Shown: positions 27,488-36,171 of the stretch, in pieces | Position numbering within the stretch: position 1 is the stretch's first letter | How the letters are laid out: every line of letters starts with the position of its first letter | Assembly: GCA_039714535.1 (NCBI GenBank) | Contig: JBDLJC010000021.1 | Span: 1-54,625 of the forward strand | From: JAGXFP01 sp039714535 | Lineage (GTDB): Bacteria; Desulfobacterota; Desulfobulbia; Desulfobulbales; JAGXFP01 | Direction: 5' to 3' | DNA length: 54,625 nucleotides | Program-made: the position numbers and the translations under genes | The notes under the pieces: generated by a model | What the model saw: the letters and a program-made list of their open reading frames with translations, nothing else | Told to the model about the DNA's origin: nothing | Database searches by the model: none

Positions 27488-27515
27488 ATTATAGTCGCAA
27501 AGCTGTGATTGTCAA
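27488..27515 (-). promoter_or_regulatory. Strong sigma-70 promoter of the CAU tRNA
   Basis: On the minus strand TTGACA and TATAAT are both perfect consensus, separated by 16 bases. They lie about 22 bp before the tRNA 5' end. Confidence 0.85.
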
Positions 27516-27649
27516 CTCTATTTTGACCTAAAGACAACTTCATACTCGATCCATGGAAAAGCAACTCCCATCATTAATCATAAGTATCTGTTTCGTTTAA
27601 AAAAACCCGCCGCTTCCCCCCTTAACTGCTCGTGTTTAGCAAGTTTTAC

Positions 27650-27678
27650 TTGCCTGAACCCCGGACCTTTCTTATAGT
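27650..27678 (+). promoter_or_regulatory. Probable promoter of the gap operon
   Basis: TTGCCT and TATAGT are separated by 17 bases. They lie about 80 bp before the gap start codon. Confidence 0.55.
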
Positions 27679-27757
27679 CACTCGTTTAAAAGTTCACTCT
27701 TTTCAGGTCAGCAAGTGGCCTGGTCAAACTGAAAATGAAGCAAGGAGATGTACGGAA

Positions 27758-28969
27758 ATGAAACTTGGACTCAACGGACTCGGCAGGATCGGCAAACTTT
27801 CCCTGTGGCATCATGTCGGCCGTAAACACTTTTCAGAAATCGTGGCCAACGTCGGTCGCGAAATCGGCGCCGGCCTTAATGATCTGGCGGCCTCAATTGA
27901 ACGCGACAGCAGCTATGGCCGCCTCAGCGGCTACCTTTTTGGCGGTTGTCGTGATTGCCGGGTCATCGAAGAGCTGAATGACAAAGAAGGGACGATGCGG
28001 GTAAACGGCGTCCCCGTAAAAATTCTGCGTACGGCCCGCAACCCCAAAGATATTGAATGGAAAGAGAACGATGTCCGCCTGGTGGTCGACACCACCGGGG
28101 TTTTCACCGATCCCACCGCCGCCCCCGACAGTCCCCGGGGCGCCTTCCGTGGCCATCTTCAGGCTGGCGCCGAGAAAGTTCTCCTCTCTGCGCCGTTCAA
28201 GATCAAGGAAAAAGGCATGGCCATGCCCGACGACGCGGTCACCACGGTAATGGGCATCAACGACGAGGATTACATCCCCAGCAAGCACACGCTGATTTCA
28301 GCCGCCTCCTGTACCACCACCTGCCTGTCTTACATGATCAAGCCCCTGCTCGACCAGATAGGGGCCGAAAACTTCCTTTCCGCCTCGATGGTGACCGTCC
28401 ATGCCGCCACCGGCAGCCAGCAGGTTCTGGACCGGCTGCCCAACACCGGCGCCACCGATCTCCGGAAAAACAGATCCATCCTCAACAATATTATCCTGAC
28501 CACCACCGGGGCCGCCCGGGCTCTGCCCCTGGTCATTCCGGAGATGCAAAGCATCGGCTTTATTGCCGAGTCAGTGCGCATCCCAACCAACACCGGCTCC
28601 ATTATCGTCCTGGTCTTAAATCTCCAGGATGACATTGATGATCCGATCAAAAGAGATAAAATCAATTCAATTTATCAAGATTTCGCTAAATCATCACAGT
28701 ATCTCCTCTACTCGGAGGAACAAAATGTCTCCTCCGACATCATCGGCATGCCTTTCGCCGCGACAATTATCGAGGGAACCGAAACCCACACCAGAACTGC
28801 CAACATCCAGGTTAATCTTGCCAAGCTCGGCCTCGGCAACGGCGACAAAGACAGAGTCGATGTGCCGGTAACCCAAGCGGTTATCTACGGCTGGTACGAC
28901 AATGAATTTGGCAGCTATACCAATATGCTGGCCGATCGCACCGTCAGCATCGCCGAACAGATGGTATGA
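27758..28969 (+). CDS. gap: Glyceraldehyde-3-phosphate dehydrogenase, long form
   Basis: 403 aa, about 70 longer than classical GapA. The NAD motif reads NGLGRIGKLSLW. The catalytic cysteine is Cys185 in SAASCTTTC, followed by a His/Thr block and a C-terminal WYDNEFGSYTNM. The extra length lies mainly in the N-terminal half (a Cys-containing GGCRDC insertion near 64-69) and in loops. It oxidises glyceraldehyde-3-phosphate in glycolysis or works in reverse. ATG 27758 has AAGGAGA upstream; the frame extends to 27632 but without a good start. It is first in the gap-rimI-pgk-tpiA-secG run. Confidence 0.93.
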   Translation: MKLGLNGLGRIGKLSLWHHVGRKHFSEIVANVGREIGAGLNDLAASIERDSSYGRLSGYLFGGCRDCRVIEELNDKEGTMRVNGVPVKILRTARNPKDIEWKENDVRLVVDTTGVFTDPTAAPDSPRGAFRGHLQAGAEKVLLSAPFKIKEKGMAMPDDAVTTVMGINDEDYIPSKHTLISAASCTTTCLSYMIKPLLDQIGAENFLSASMVTVHAATGSQQVLDRLPNTGATDLRKNRSILNNIILTTTGAARALPLVIPEMQSIGFIAESVRIPTNTGSIIVLVLNLQDDIDDPIKRDKINSIYQDFAKSSQYLLYSEEQNVSSDIIGMPFAATIIEGTETHTRTANIQVNLAKLGLGNGDKDRVDVPVTQAVIYGWYDNEFGSYTNMLADRTVSIAEQMV

Positions 28970-29421
28970 AAAGCAGCGCCTGGCTCGTCTCGCCGCTAAC
29001 GGCCGACGACCTGCCTGCCATCTTCGCCATTGAAAAACAAACCCCCTCCCCTTGGACTCCGGCCCAACTGGAGGGGGAGTTTTTTGGAGCGCACGGTCTG
29101 CAGCTTGCCTGCCGCCATCCTGACAACAACCAACTTGGTGCCTTCATCATGGCTCGCATGGTAGACGATGAAGCAGAAATCCTGAAAATAGCCACCAATC
29201 CGGCAGACCGACGCCAGGGAGCAGCTTGCTGCCTGCTCGGTGAATCAATCAAACTATTCAGAGAAAGAGGTGCCCACCGATGTCACCTGGAACTGCGCGC
29301 CGCCAACACCCCGGCCCGGCTTCTTTATGAAAAATTTGATTTTATAATGACAGGGCTCCGCAAGAACTATTATAGTAATCCAAAAGATGATGCCTTATGC
29401 ATGACCCTGGCCCTATCCTGA
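28966..29421 (+). CDS. rimI: RimI-like GNAT N-acetyltransferase
   Basis: 151 aa. A GNAT fold with the acetyl-CoA loop pattern NPADRRQGAACCLLGE near residues 77-92 and the C-terminal ELRAANTPARLLYEKFDF block typical of RimI. RimI acetylates the N-terminus of ribosomal protein S18. The ATG overlaps the gap TGA by four bases, so translation is coupled. Its place inside a glycolytic operon is unusual, and a different protein target is possible. Confidence 0.8.
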   Translation: MKSSAWLVSPLTADDLPAIFAIEKQTPSPWTPAQLEGEFFGAHGLQLACRHPDNNQLGAFIMARMVDDEAEILKIATNPADRRQGAACCLLGESIKLFRERGAHRCHLELRAANTPARLLYEKFDFIMTGLRKNYYSNPKDDALCMTLALS

Positions 29422-29485
29422 CAGGCAAGCCCCGCCAAGCAAGAATGTTTTAAAAATAATTTCACAAAATTATGGAGATTGATCT

Positions 29486-30673
29486 TTGCAGAATATCAGA
29501 GACCTCGACATTAAAGGCAAGAAACTGCTAATCCGCGTCGACTTCAATGTTCCCCTTGATGAACACGGCAATATCACCGATGATATCCGGATCCGAGGAG
29601 TGCTGCCCACCATTAACTATGCGCTGGACGAAGATGCCAAGATCATCATAATTTCCCATATGGGCCGCCCCAAGGGCCAGCGGGTGGAGAAATTCAGTAT
29701 GGCTCCGGCCGCCAAGCGGTTATCACGCCTGATCTCCAAGGAGGTCAAACTGGCGTCGGACTGTATCGGCGCCGAGGCTAAGACCATGATCGACGCCATG
29801 CAGCCGGGCGATGTCATCATGCTGGAAAACCTGCGTTACCATGCGGAAGAGCAGCAGAACGACAGGTCCTTTGCCAAAGAGCTGGCCGCGCTGGGAGACA
29901 TCTACATCAACGACGCCTTTGCCGTTGCCCATCGGGCCCACGCCTCAGTGGTAGGTGTACCCGATCTCCTTGAACAATCGGCCGCCGGCTTCCTGCTCCA
30001 GAAGGAGATGGATTATTTCAACCGCTCGGTCAGCAAGCCCCTCCGCCCTCTGGTAGCCATCATCGGCGGGGCCAAGGTTTCCAGTAAATTAGGGGCCCTG
30101 CGCAACCTCTTGGACCGGGTTGACAAGATGATCATCGGCGGCGCCATGGCCAATACCTTCCTCAAAAGCTTAGGCTACGAGGTCGGCAAGTCAAGAATTG
30201 AAGATGACTTGCTCGATACTGCCAAGGAACTGGTCAAAAAGGCGGCCGATCAGGGCGTCAAACTATATCTGCCGGTTGACTGTATCGTCGCCGATAAATT
30301 TGATCCGCGAGCGGAAACCAAACGGACCACCGTCCAGGAGGTCCCCAAGGAGTGGATGATTCTCGATATCGGCCCGGCTACCACCACCCTCTTCTCCGAG
30401 GCCCTGGAAGACGCCAAGACCATCATCTGGAACGGCCCCATGGGCGCCTTTGAAATGGATGCTTACTCCCGGGGGACCATGGCCATGGTCCAGCACCTTG
30501 CCTCCTCCCACGCCCTGACTATTGTCGGCGGCGGCGATACCGATGTGGCGGTCCACCGGGCCGGCGAATCCAACAATATCTCATACATCTCCACCGGTGG
30601 CGGCGCCTTCCTGATGCTGATGGAAGGCAAGGAGTTACCCGGCGTTAAAGCCCTCGAAGCTCACAATCAGTAG
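29486..30673 (+). CDS. pgk: Phosphoglycerate kinase
   Basis: 395 aa from a TTG start at 29486, with GGAG upstream. Signatures: LLIRVDFNVPLDE, ISHMGRPKG, FAVAHRAHASVVG, the ADP-site AIIGGAKVSSKL, and GGGDTDVAV near the C-terminus. It transfers phosphate between 1,3-bisphosphoglycerate and ADP. It is followed by tpiA after 9 bp. Confidence 0.97.
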   Translation: MQNIRDLDIKGKKLLIRVDFNVPLDEHGNITDDIRIRGVLPTINYALDEDAKIIIISHMGRPKGQRVEKFSMAPAAKRLSRLISKEVKLASDCIGAEAKTMIDAMQPGDVIMLENLRYHAEEQQNDRSFAKELAALGDIYINDAFAVAHRAHASVVGVPDLLEQSAAGFLLQKEMDYFNRSVSKPLRPLVAIIGGAKVSSKLGALRNLLDRVDKMIIGGAMANTFLKSLGYEVGKSRIEDDLLDTAKELVKKAADQGVKLYLPVDCIVADKFDPRAETKRTTVQEVPKEWMILDIGPATTTLFSEALEDAKTIIWNGPMGAFEMDAYSRGTMAMVQHLASSHALTIVGGGDTDVAVHRAGESNNISYISTGGGAFLMLMEGKELPGVKALEAHNQ

Positions 30674-30682
30674 GAGAGAACA

Positions 30683-31438
30683 ATGACACGCACCCCCCTG
30701 ATCGCCGGTAACTGGAAGATGAACACCAATCTGGGCGAAGCCGAGCAACTGGCGTTGGCTGTGGTTCGGGCCGCCGCCGAGGTACTCGACCGGGAGGTCA
30801 TAATTGCCCCGCCCTTCACGGTGATGGGCCAGGTTGCCGATATCCTGCACGACTCCGGGGTGATTCTTGCCGCCCAGAATATCTGTTGGGCCGAAAAGGG
30901 CGCCTTCACCGGCGAAATATCCCCACCAATGCTCAAAGAGATGGGCGGCACCATGGCCATAATCGGCCATTCCGAAAGACGGCACATCTTCGGCGAATCA
31001 AACGAGCTTATCAACCGGCGACTCGCCGGCGCCTTGGAAAATGAGCTGGCCCCGATCCTCTGCATCGGTGAGCAACTTGCTGAACGCGAATCGGGACAAA
31101 CCTGGTCTGTTCTTGAGGAACAACTCCGCAAAGGACTGGCCGGAGTAACCACCATCGAGCCAAGCAAGCTGGTCATTGCCTACGAACCTGTCTGGGCAAT
31201 CGGCACCGGCAAAACCGCTTCTCCACCACAGGCCCAGGAGGCCCATGCCTTTATTAGAAAACTGGTGGCGACAATGTACGAAAAAGATATTGCTAGCCAA
31301 ATAAGAATATTGTATGGTGGCTCGGTCGTTCCTGACAATGTTGACTCCCTGATGAGTCAGGAAGATGTGGACGGAGCCTTGGTTGGCGGTGCGGCCCTTG
31401 ATGCCGAATCATTTGCGCGAATCATCCGTTTTCAATAG
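30683..31438 (+). CDS. tpiA: Triosephosphate isomerase
   Basis: 251 aa TIM barrel. It starts LIAGNWKMN with the active-site Lys, has catalytic His in IGHSERR, catalytic Glu in AYEPVWAIGTGKTA, and phosphate loop YGGSV / VGGAALDAESF. GGAGAG precedes the ATG. It interconverts dihydroxyacetone phosphate and glyceraldehyde-3-phosphate. Confidence 0.97.
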   Translation: MTRTPLIAGNWKMNTNLGEAEQLALAVVRAAAEVLDREVIIAPPFTVMGQVADILHDSGVILAAQNICWAEKGAFTGEISPPMLKEMGGTMAIIGHSERRHIFGESNELINRRLAGALENELAPILCIGEQLAERESGQTWSVLEEQLRKGLAGVTTIEPSKLVIAYEPVWAIGTGKTASPPQAQEAHAFIRKLVATMYEKDIASQIRILYGGSVVPDNVDSLMSQEDVDGALVGGAALDAESFARIIRFQ

Positions 31439-31494
31439 TTTTTTAGTCAACAGCCGCTATGGCAGGTAAAATTTACGGTACACGGTAAAAAAAC

Positions 31495-31884
31495 ATGGTT
31501 ACCATCATTACTTTTGTCCACATACTGGTTTGCTTCTTCCTGATTATTATCGTGCTCCTGCAACACGGCAAGGGCGCGGACGTCGGCGCCACTTTCGGCG
31601 GCGCGGGCAACACGGTATTCGGTACAGAAGGCCCGGTTCCCATGCTCAATAAAGTGACCACCGCAGTCGCAATTATCTTTATGTTGACCTCTGTAACTCT
31701 GGCCTATTTTTCAGCCAACACCGGAACAGGCTCGGTTATGGAGGAGGGGGCTCCTCCGATCACAGCGACGCTTCCGGTTGAGCAACCGCTAGAAACCGGC
31801 CCTCTCAAGGTACAAATGCCGAGCGATGAGGCTGGCAGCACAGAACAACAAGCTCCGGCCGAATTTCCCGGCCAGGAGAATTAG
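31495..31884 (+). CDS. secG: Protein translocase subunit SecG
   Basis: 129 aa. There are two membrane helices (about residues 3-22 and 56-74), joined by the conserved cytoplasmic loop with KGADVGATFGGAGNTVFGT. A low-complexity, Pro/Glu/Gln-rich tail of ~50 residues follows. SecG assists SecYE in protein export. The tpiA-secG-tRNA-Leu order is common in proteobacteria. Confidence 0.92.
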   Translation: MVTIITFVHILVCFFLIIIVLLQHGKGADVGATFGGAGNTVFGTEGPVPMLNKVTTAVAIIFMLTSVTLAYFSANTGTGSVMEEGAPPITATLPVEQPLETGPLKVQMPSDEAGSTEQQAPAEFPGQEN

Positions 31885-31926
31885 TTCAAATTTTTGATAT
31901 TTTAGTTTAGTTTTTTCCTCAGATTT

Positions 31927-32011
31927 GCCGAAGTGGTGGAACTGGTAGACACGCTGTGTTGAGGGCGCAGTGGGGCAACCCGTGCGAGTTCGATTCTCGC
32001 CTTCGGCACCA
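31927..32011 (+). tRNA. tRNA-Leu(GAG)
   Basis: An 85-nt class II tRNA with acceptor GCCGAAG/CTTCGGC, anticodon loop TTGAGGG (anticodon GAG), a long variable arm TGGGGCAACCCG, T loop TTCGATT, CCA encoded. An integrase gene lies 197 bp downstream, marking this tRNA 3' end as an insertion site. Confidence 0.95.
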
Positions 32012-32045
32012 TTTTTAAGTCCAGGGAAGACTCAAAAAGCCCGCG

Positions 32046-32079
32046 AAACCCGCAGCCAGAAATGGTTTGCGGGTTTTTT
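32046..32079 (+). terminator. Terminator downstream of tRNA-Leu
   Basis: AAACCCGC and GCGGGTTTTTT pair around a 15-base loop. It should end the secG/tRNA-Leu transcript. Confidence 0.75.
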
Positions 32080-32120
32080 GCTGTCTAGTAGTGTCTAATG
32101 AGACCCGTTGACATCTGCGT

Positions 32121-32190
32121 AAAAAGTGGGTACAAAAGTGGGTACAAGCAATAAGGAACCGAATACCCATGCGATTTGTACCCACTTTTT
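32121..32190. repeat. Integrase-arm-like repeats before int
   Basis: AAAAAGTGGGTACAAA (32121-32136) overlaps a direct near-repeat (32135-32147). A perfect inverted copy, TTTGTACCCACTTTTT, lies at 32175-32190. Repeats of this kind next to a tRNA att site are expected binding sites for the integrase or an excisionase. Confidence 0.6.
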
Positions 32191-32207
32191 GACCGGAGGT
32201 CCTTGGT

Positions 32208-33440
32208 ATGACTAAACTTTCCGCTATCCAGGTTCGCAACGCAAAATCCAAATCAAAACCCTACAAGCTGAACGATGGTCACGGCCTTTACTTTCATGTC
32301 GCCACATCAGGGAAAAAAACCTGGCGCTACCGCTACAAGATAGACGGTTCTGAATCAACTTTCGTCATGGGTGAATACCCGCACATGTCCCTTGAAAATG
32401 CGAGGAAGGAAAGATTTGCCATTCAGGAGCTGGTCAAAGCCGGGATCAATCCGGCCAAACAAAGACGAAAGACCCGGCAGGAAACCATCGAGAAGGAAGC
32501 TGAAAAAAGCAAAGCGAAGAAAAACAGCTTTGAACAGGTCGCGTTGGAATGGATCGAGCAACAACGGGAGCGCTGGACCCATAATCATGCAAATGCGGTA
32601 CTGGCGACCCTCCGCGCAGACGCCTTTCCTATTATTGGGGATATACCTGTTGATGCCATTCAGCCCCCACAGGTCTTGCAGGTAATCAGGACAATTGAAA
32701 AACGAGGAGCACTGGAGATAGCATCAAAGGTCCTGCAAAGGATGACTGCCGTACTTCGTTACGCGATCCAAACCGGAAAAGCGACATATAACCCGGCTAC
32801 TGAAATGCGGGGGGTGTTGAAGTCACGAAAAGTCCAGCACCGGGCGGCACTCTTGACAGACGACCTCCCGGAATTTCTCAAAAAGCTGGATAAGGGTGAT
32901 TTGCACATAACCACCAAACTTGCCCTGCAGTTTGTTATTCTTACAGCGGCAAGGAGCGGCGAAGTCAGGGGGGCAACCTGGGAAGAAATCGACTTTGAGA
33001 ACAGATTATGGAAAATCCCGGCAGCGCGGATGAAAATGGAGACCCCGCACACTGTCCCCTTGTCGGACCAGGCCATCGCCATTCTAAAACAGATTGGAAA
33101 TTTGTTCGGTCATGAGGAGTTTGTTTTCCCCGGTATCAGGCAGCAGTCAAAGCAACTATCGGAAAACACCTTGCTATACGCCCTCTATCGTCTGGGATAC
33201 CATTCCAGGGCCACGGTTCACGGCTTCCGGGCTACCTTCAGCACCATTGCCAACGAGTGCGGTTTTGACGGCGATGTGATAGAAAAGGCATTGGCCCATG
33301 AGGAGCGCAACCGGGTCAGGGCCGCTTATCACCGAAGCGAGTACCTGGAGCAACGTCGCGAGTTAATGCAATGGTGGGCCAACTACTTGGATGAAATCAA
33401 GGCTGGAGCTAAAATTGTTTCGATCAATTCAGCAAGGTGA
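32208..33440 (+). CDS. int: P4-type tyrosine integrase
   Basis: 410 aa. An N-terminal DUF4102-type arm-binding domain (LNDGHGLYFHVATSGKKTW) is followed by a core-binding domain and the catalytic domain. The latter shows Arg in TAARSGEVRGATW, the H-x-x-R box in VHGFRATFST, and the nucleophile region AAYHRSEYLEQRR near the end. Such integrases insert islands at tRNA 3' ends. RBS GGAGGT lies 7 bases before the ATG. It appears intact. Confidence 0.95.
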   Translation: MTKLSAIQVRNAKSKSKPYKLNDGHGLYFHVATSGKKTWRYRYKIDGSESTFVMGEYPHMSLENARKERFAIQELVKAGINPAKQRRKTRQETIEKEAEKSKAKKNSFEQVALEWIEQQRERWTHNHANAVLATLRADAFPIIGDIPVDAIQPPQVLQVIRTIEKRGALEIASKVLQRMTAVLRYAIQTGKATYNPATEMRGVLKSRKVQHRAALLTDDLPEFLKKLDKGDLHITTKLALQFVILTAARSGEVRGATWEEIDFENRLWKIPAARMKMETPHTVPLSDQAIAILKQIGNLFGHEEFVFPGIRQQSKQLSENTLLYALYRLGYHSRATVHGFRATFSTIANECGFDGDVIEKALAHEERNRVRAAYHRSEYLEQRRELMQWWANYLDEIKAGAKIVSINSAR

Positions 33441-33461
33441 ACATGCAAAGCGAAACGCATT

Positions 33462-33481
33462 CCCCGCAGCTTGCTGCGGGG
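33462..33481. repeat. Perfect hairpin CCCCGCAG-CTTG-CTGCGGGG
   Basis: An 8-bp perfect stem with a CTTG loop just after int. A degenerate second copy lies at 33525-33543, and a near-identical one lies at 39791-39810 inside the transposon. It is REP-like or a terminator without a T-run. Confidence 0.55.
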
Positions 33482-33548
33482 TTAGTGAGCGAATCTGATG
33501 AAAGTATCCTTCCATACGGAGATTCCCCGTGGCTTGCCGCAGGGAGAT

Positions 33549-33722
33549 TCAATTGTTGTCTATGGTCATGCCGACAAATCTTAACTGTTTAACGGCGACG
33601 TCGGTGATACCGGCCATGAGTAATTGAGCCATGCCCAACCACAAGCGGTTACCATCGGCTAGTGATTTTATCTCAATTTCTAGGGCATATTCCGGTCGGT
33701 CAGAATATAGTATCCGGCGTTA
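33549..33722 (-). pseudogene. Possible coding remnant without a start
   Basis: The minus strand keeps an open frame of about 56 codons ending TGA at 33549. It includes ADGNRLWLGMAQLLMAGI and AVKQLRFVGMTIDNN, which read like real protein. A stop lies upstream and no start is present. It overlaps the umuD promoter region, so it is more likely a leftover fragment than an active gene. Confidence 0.25.
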
Positions 33723-33760
33723 TAATTCTTATTTTCAGACGAACCTCCCGGAGCCGACTA

Positions 33761-34204
33761 ATGTCAGAACAACCAGACGTTTCTATATCTGCTATCTACG
33801 GCTTTGACCGAAAAACCGAGGTAATTCGCCCCCTTTTCTCCTGTGGGGTTTCAGCGGGTTTCCCCTCTCCAGCCGAGGACTATATCGAGCAGCGTCTTGA
33901 CCTTAACGAATTACTAATTCAAAATCCCGCCGCCACTTTCTTTGTCCGGGTCAACGGCGACTCGATGCAAGGGGCCGGGATCAACCACGACGACATTCTG
34001 ATAGTTGACCGCTCTATGGAACCGGCCAGCGGCAAGATCGTTGTTGCCGTTATCGACGGCGAGTTCACCGTGAAAAGACTCTATAAAAACGACAACTCCT
34101 GCCGTCTGGTCGCCGAAAACCCGGACTATCCCGCTATCGAAGTTACCGAGGAATCAGGCTGCGAGGTCTGGGGTATCGTAACCAGTGCCATTCACCAATA
34201 TTAA
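33761..34204 (+). CDS. umuD: UmuD-like SOS mutagenesis protein / S24 peptidase
   Basis: 147 aa. The Ala-Gly cleavage position lies in SAGFPSPAEDY, the catalytic Ser in VNGDSMQGAGI, and the catalytic Lys in GEFTVKRLY. UmuD cleaves itself with RecA filaments, and UmuD' joins UmuC to form Pol V. The frame is open from 33662, but ATG 33761 has CGGAG upstream and matches the family N-terminus. A TATAAT lies at 33721-33726. It is followed by umuC after 9 bp. Confidence 0.93.
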   Translation: MSEQPDVSISAIYGFDRKTEVIRPLFSCGVSAGFPSPAEDYIEQRLDLNELLIQNPAATFFVRVNGDSMQGAGINHDDILIVDRSMEPASGKIVVAVIDGEFTVKRLYKNDNSCRLVAENPDYPAIEVTEESGCEVWGIVTSAIHQY

Positions 34205-34213
34205 GTCGCTACC

Positions 34214-35476
34214 ATGAACCGTGTCATTGCCTTAGTCGATTGCAACAACTTCTATGCTTCCTGTGAAAGACTGTTCCGCCCGGAGCTAAGGGACAAACCA
34301 ATTGTCGTGCTGTCCAATAATGACGGTTGCATTGTCGCCCGTTCCAACGAGGCAAAGGCCCTTGGCATTGCGATGGGTGCGCCGTATTTCAAAACCAAGG
34401 CCGTTATCGACAAGCATGACGTTCAGGTCTTTTCGTCCAACTATACCCTCTATGGCGATCTATCCAGCCGGGTGATGGCCACCTTGCAAGAGCTTGAGCC
34501 GGAAGTTGAGATATATTCCATCGACGAAGCCTTTATCTCCCTGCCTGCCACGGGCAATGCTGAAGAGTACGGGCGGCTGATAAAAGCCAAGGTGGCGCAA
34601 TGCGTGGGGATTCCAGTTTCGGTAGGTATTGCACCGACCAAGACCCTCGCCAAGATCGCCAACATGTTCGCCAAAACGGATAGCCGTTACGGCGGGGTGG
34701 CCGATCTTATCGGGGCCGGGAATATCGACGATTTGCTTGAGGCGGTCGAGGTCGGCGATGTCTGGGGAATTGGCCGTCGATCCACCGAAAAACTGAACCG
34801 GCGGGGAATATACAGTGCCCGGCAACTCAGGGACAGCGACGATACTTGGATCAGAAAACGGCTAACCGTTACCGGACTGAGAACCGTCATGGAGTTGCGT
34901 GGCATCCCCTGTGTCCACGCCGCCAGCGTTCATGCGACCAAGCAGTCGATCATCAGCTCCCGGTCATTTGGCCAGCCGGTCAGCACCAAGACAGATTTGC
35001 GGGAGGCGATAGCTACCCATATCTCCATCGCCGCCGCCAAGCTCAGGGCGCAAGGTTCGGTCGCCGGAGCCATTCAGGTCTTTTTCCATACCAACCGCTT
35101 CAAAGAAGATGCCCCGCAGTACAGCGGCAATCTGACCCTGCCATTACCCCAACCCAGTGCCTACACTCCGACCTTGATCAAGTATGCGCTTAGGGGGCTA
35201 GAGCAGGTCTATAAGGCCGGATATGGCTATAATAAGGCGGGTGTGATGCTGACCGATATGACGTCCGGTGGTTGCCAGCAGGGCGAACTTTTCGGGCCGA
35301 TAGATATCGAACGTAGGCCGCTGATGGACACCCTCGACAAGATCAACCGGAAGTGGGGCCGGAATACCTTGCAGTTTGCGGCGGCTGGGGTAAAGAAGTC
35401 GTGGCGGATGCGGCAGTCATTCAAGTCACCGGCCTATACAACCAACTGGAGGGAGATTCCGGTGGTGAGGGCGTAA
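34214..35476 (+). CDS. umuC: UmuC, Y-family DNA polymerase V catalytic subunit
   Basis: 420 aa. Palm-domain acidic residues lie in LVDCNNFYASCERLF (near residue 9) and YSIDEAF (near 103). Other blocks are NDGCIVARSNEAKALG, SVGIAPTKTLAKIAN and the helix-hairpin-helix region WGIGRRSTEKL. It performs error-prone translesion synthesis. umuDC pairs are common cargo of mobile islands and plasmids. Confidence 0.95.
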   Translation: MNRVIALVDCNNFYASCERLFRPELRDKPIVVLSNNDGCIVARSNEAKALGIAMGAPYFKTKAVIDKHDVQVFSSNYTLYGDLSSRVMATLQELEPEVEIYSIDEAFISLPATGNAEEYGRLIKAKVAQCVGIPVSVGIAPTKTLAKIANMFAKTDSRYGGVADLIGAGNIDDLLEAVEVGDVWGIGRRSTEKLNRRGIYSARQLRDSDDTWIRKRLTVTGLRTVMELRGIPCVHAASVHATKQSIISSRSFGQPVSTKTDLREAIATHISIAAAKLRAQGSVAGAIQVFFHTNRFKEDAPQYSGNLTLPLPQPSAYTPTLIKYALRGLEQVYKAGYGYNKAGVMLTDMTSGGCQQGELFGPIDIERRPLMDTLDKINRKWGRNTLQFAAAGVKKSWRMRQSFKSPAYTTNWREIPVVRA

Positions 35477-35862
35477 TTCGGCTTTGTGATAGCAGTCGAA
35501 TGTTTAGGGAGGTATACGTTGACTTCAATTAAGTATGGTGCCCCAGGTTTTCCGATTAAACAACAAAAGCCAACGGCAGATCTGACCCCTTGCCCTTTAA
35601 ACATGATTTTTTCAAACACCAGAATTGACCATAACTCATAAAATGTTTTCGATTCTCGTTTGTTAATTGATGCGGAGGTATAAGTAGAATTATATAATCT
35701 CATAACTTTTTGGCCTGGCCAATATGTTTCCAAGCAATCAAGAGATATCTTGACTTATTGCAAATGGGATTTGCTTGGTAAACGGAAAGGAAAAAGGACT
35801 GACCGTCTTATTAAGATATTTCTTCACAAGAGCCAAGAGCGGGTTTGGATCTCCTTGTATAG
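35477..35862. other. 386-bp stretch with a decayed coding fragment
   Basis: No intact gene is seen. Between about 35690 and 35867 the plus strand keeps an open frame without a start. It includes YCKWDLLGKRKGKRTDRLIK and ends KSQERVWISLYS, and looks like the tail of a lost gene. The left part has no assignable content. Confidence 0.25.
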
Positions 35863-36114
35863 TTAGCGTGATTTAATATATCGGCAAAGCCGTCCCAGTA
35901 TTTCATCGGGCATCCCGAAGATCTTGGTCAATTTCTCCAGGGGCTTGTTTTTTCTTGTGTAACTCAACTTAAAGTCTGAGTGGAATTTCTCGCCACATGA
36001 AGGGCAAGCCATGAGCATCCCACCAATATTGCCGGGTAATCGTAGTTGTTGGCCACATTTTGGGCACTTCTTTTCAGTATAATCAGGCATTGGTTGTGTC
36101 GGTTGATTTTTCAA
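35863..36114 (-). CDS. Small zinc-ribbon protein
   Basis: 83 aa. Two CxxC pairs, CPKC and CPSC, are separated by about 16 residues (LPGNIGGMLMACPSCGEKF). This resembles MJ0042-type or ribosomal-like zinc ribbons. The C-terminal half is basic and helical. Function is unknown. The longest frame uses TTG 36114; ATG 36090 (MPDYTEKK) is also possible. It lies 58 bp after the DUF3047 gene on the same strand. Confidence 0.6.
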   Translation of the reverse strand: MKNQPTQPMPDYTEKKCPKCGQQLRLPGNIGGMLMACPSCGEKFHSDFKLSYTRKNKPLEKLTKIFGMPDEILGRLCRYIKSR

Positions 36115-36171
36115 CTACCAGAAAGAACTTGTCAATAATGCAATAGCGCAAGCCTGACCCTGCTCCCTAGA

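Noticed and set aside
28057..28632. 191-codon plus-strand ORF rich in Arg, His and Pro
   Set aside because: It is an out-of-frame reading of gap.
35640..35670. Possible second att copy for tRNA-Leu (TTCGATTCTCG)
   Set aside because: Only 11 bases match the tRNA 3' end. This is too short for an att repeat and is expected by chance.
35434..35733. 99-codon minus-strand ORF after umuC
   Set aside because: It overlaps the umuC end, has no ribosome site, and no recognisable motif.
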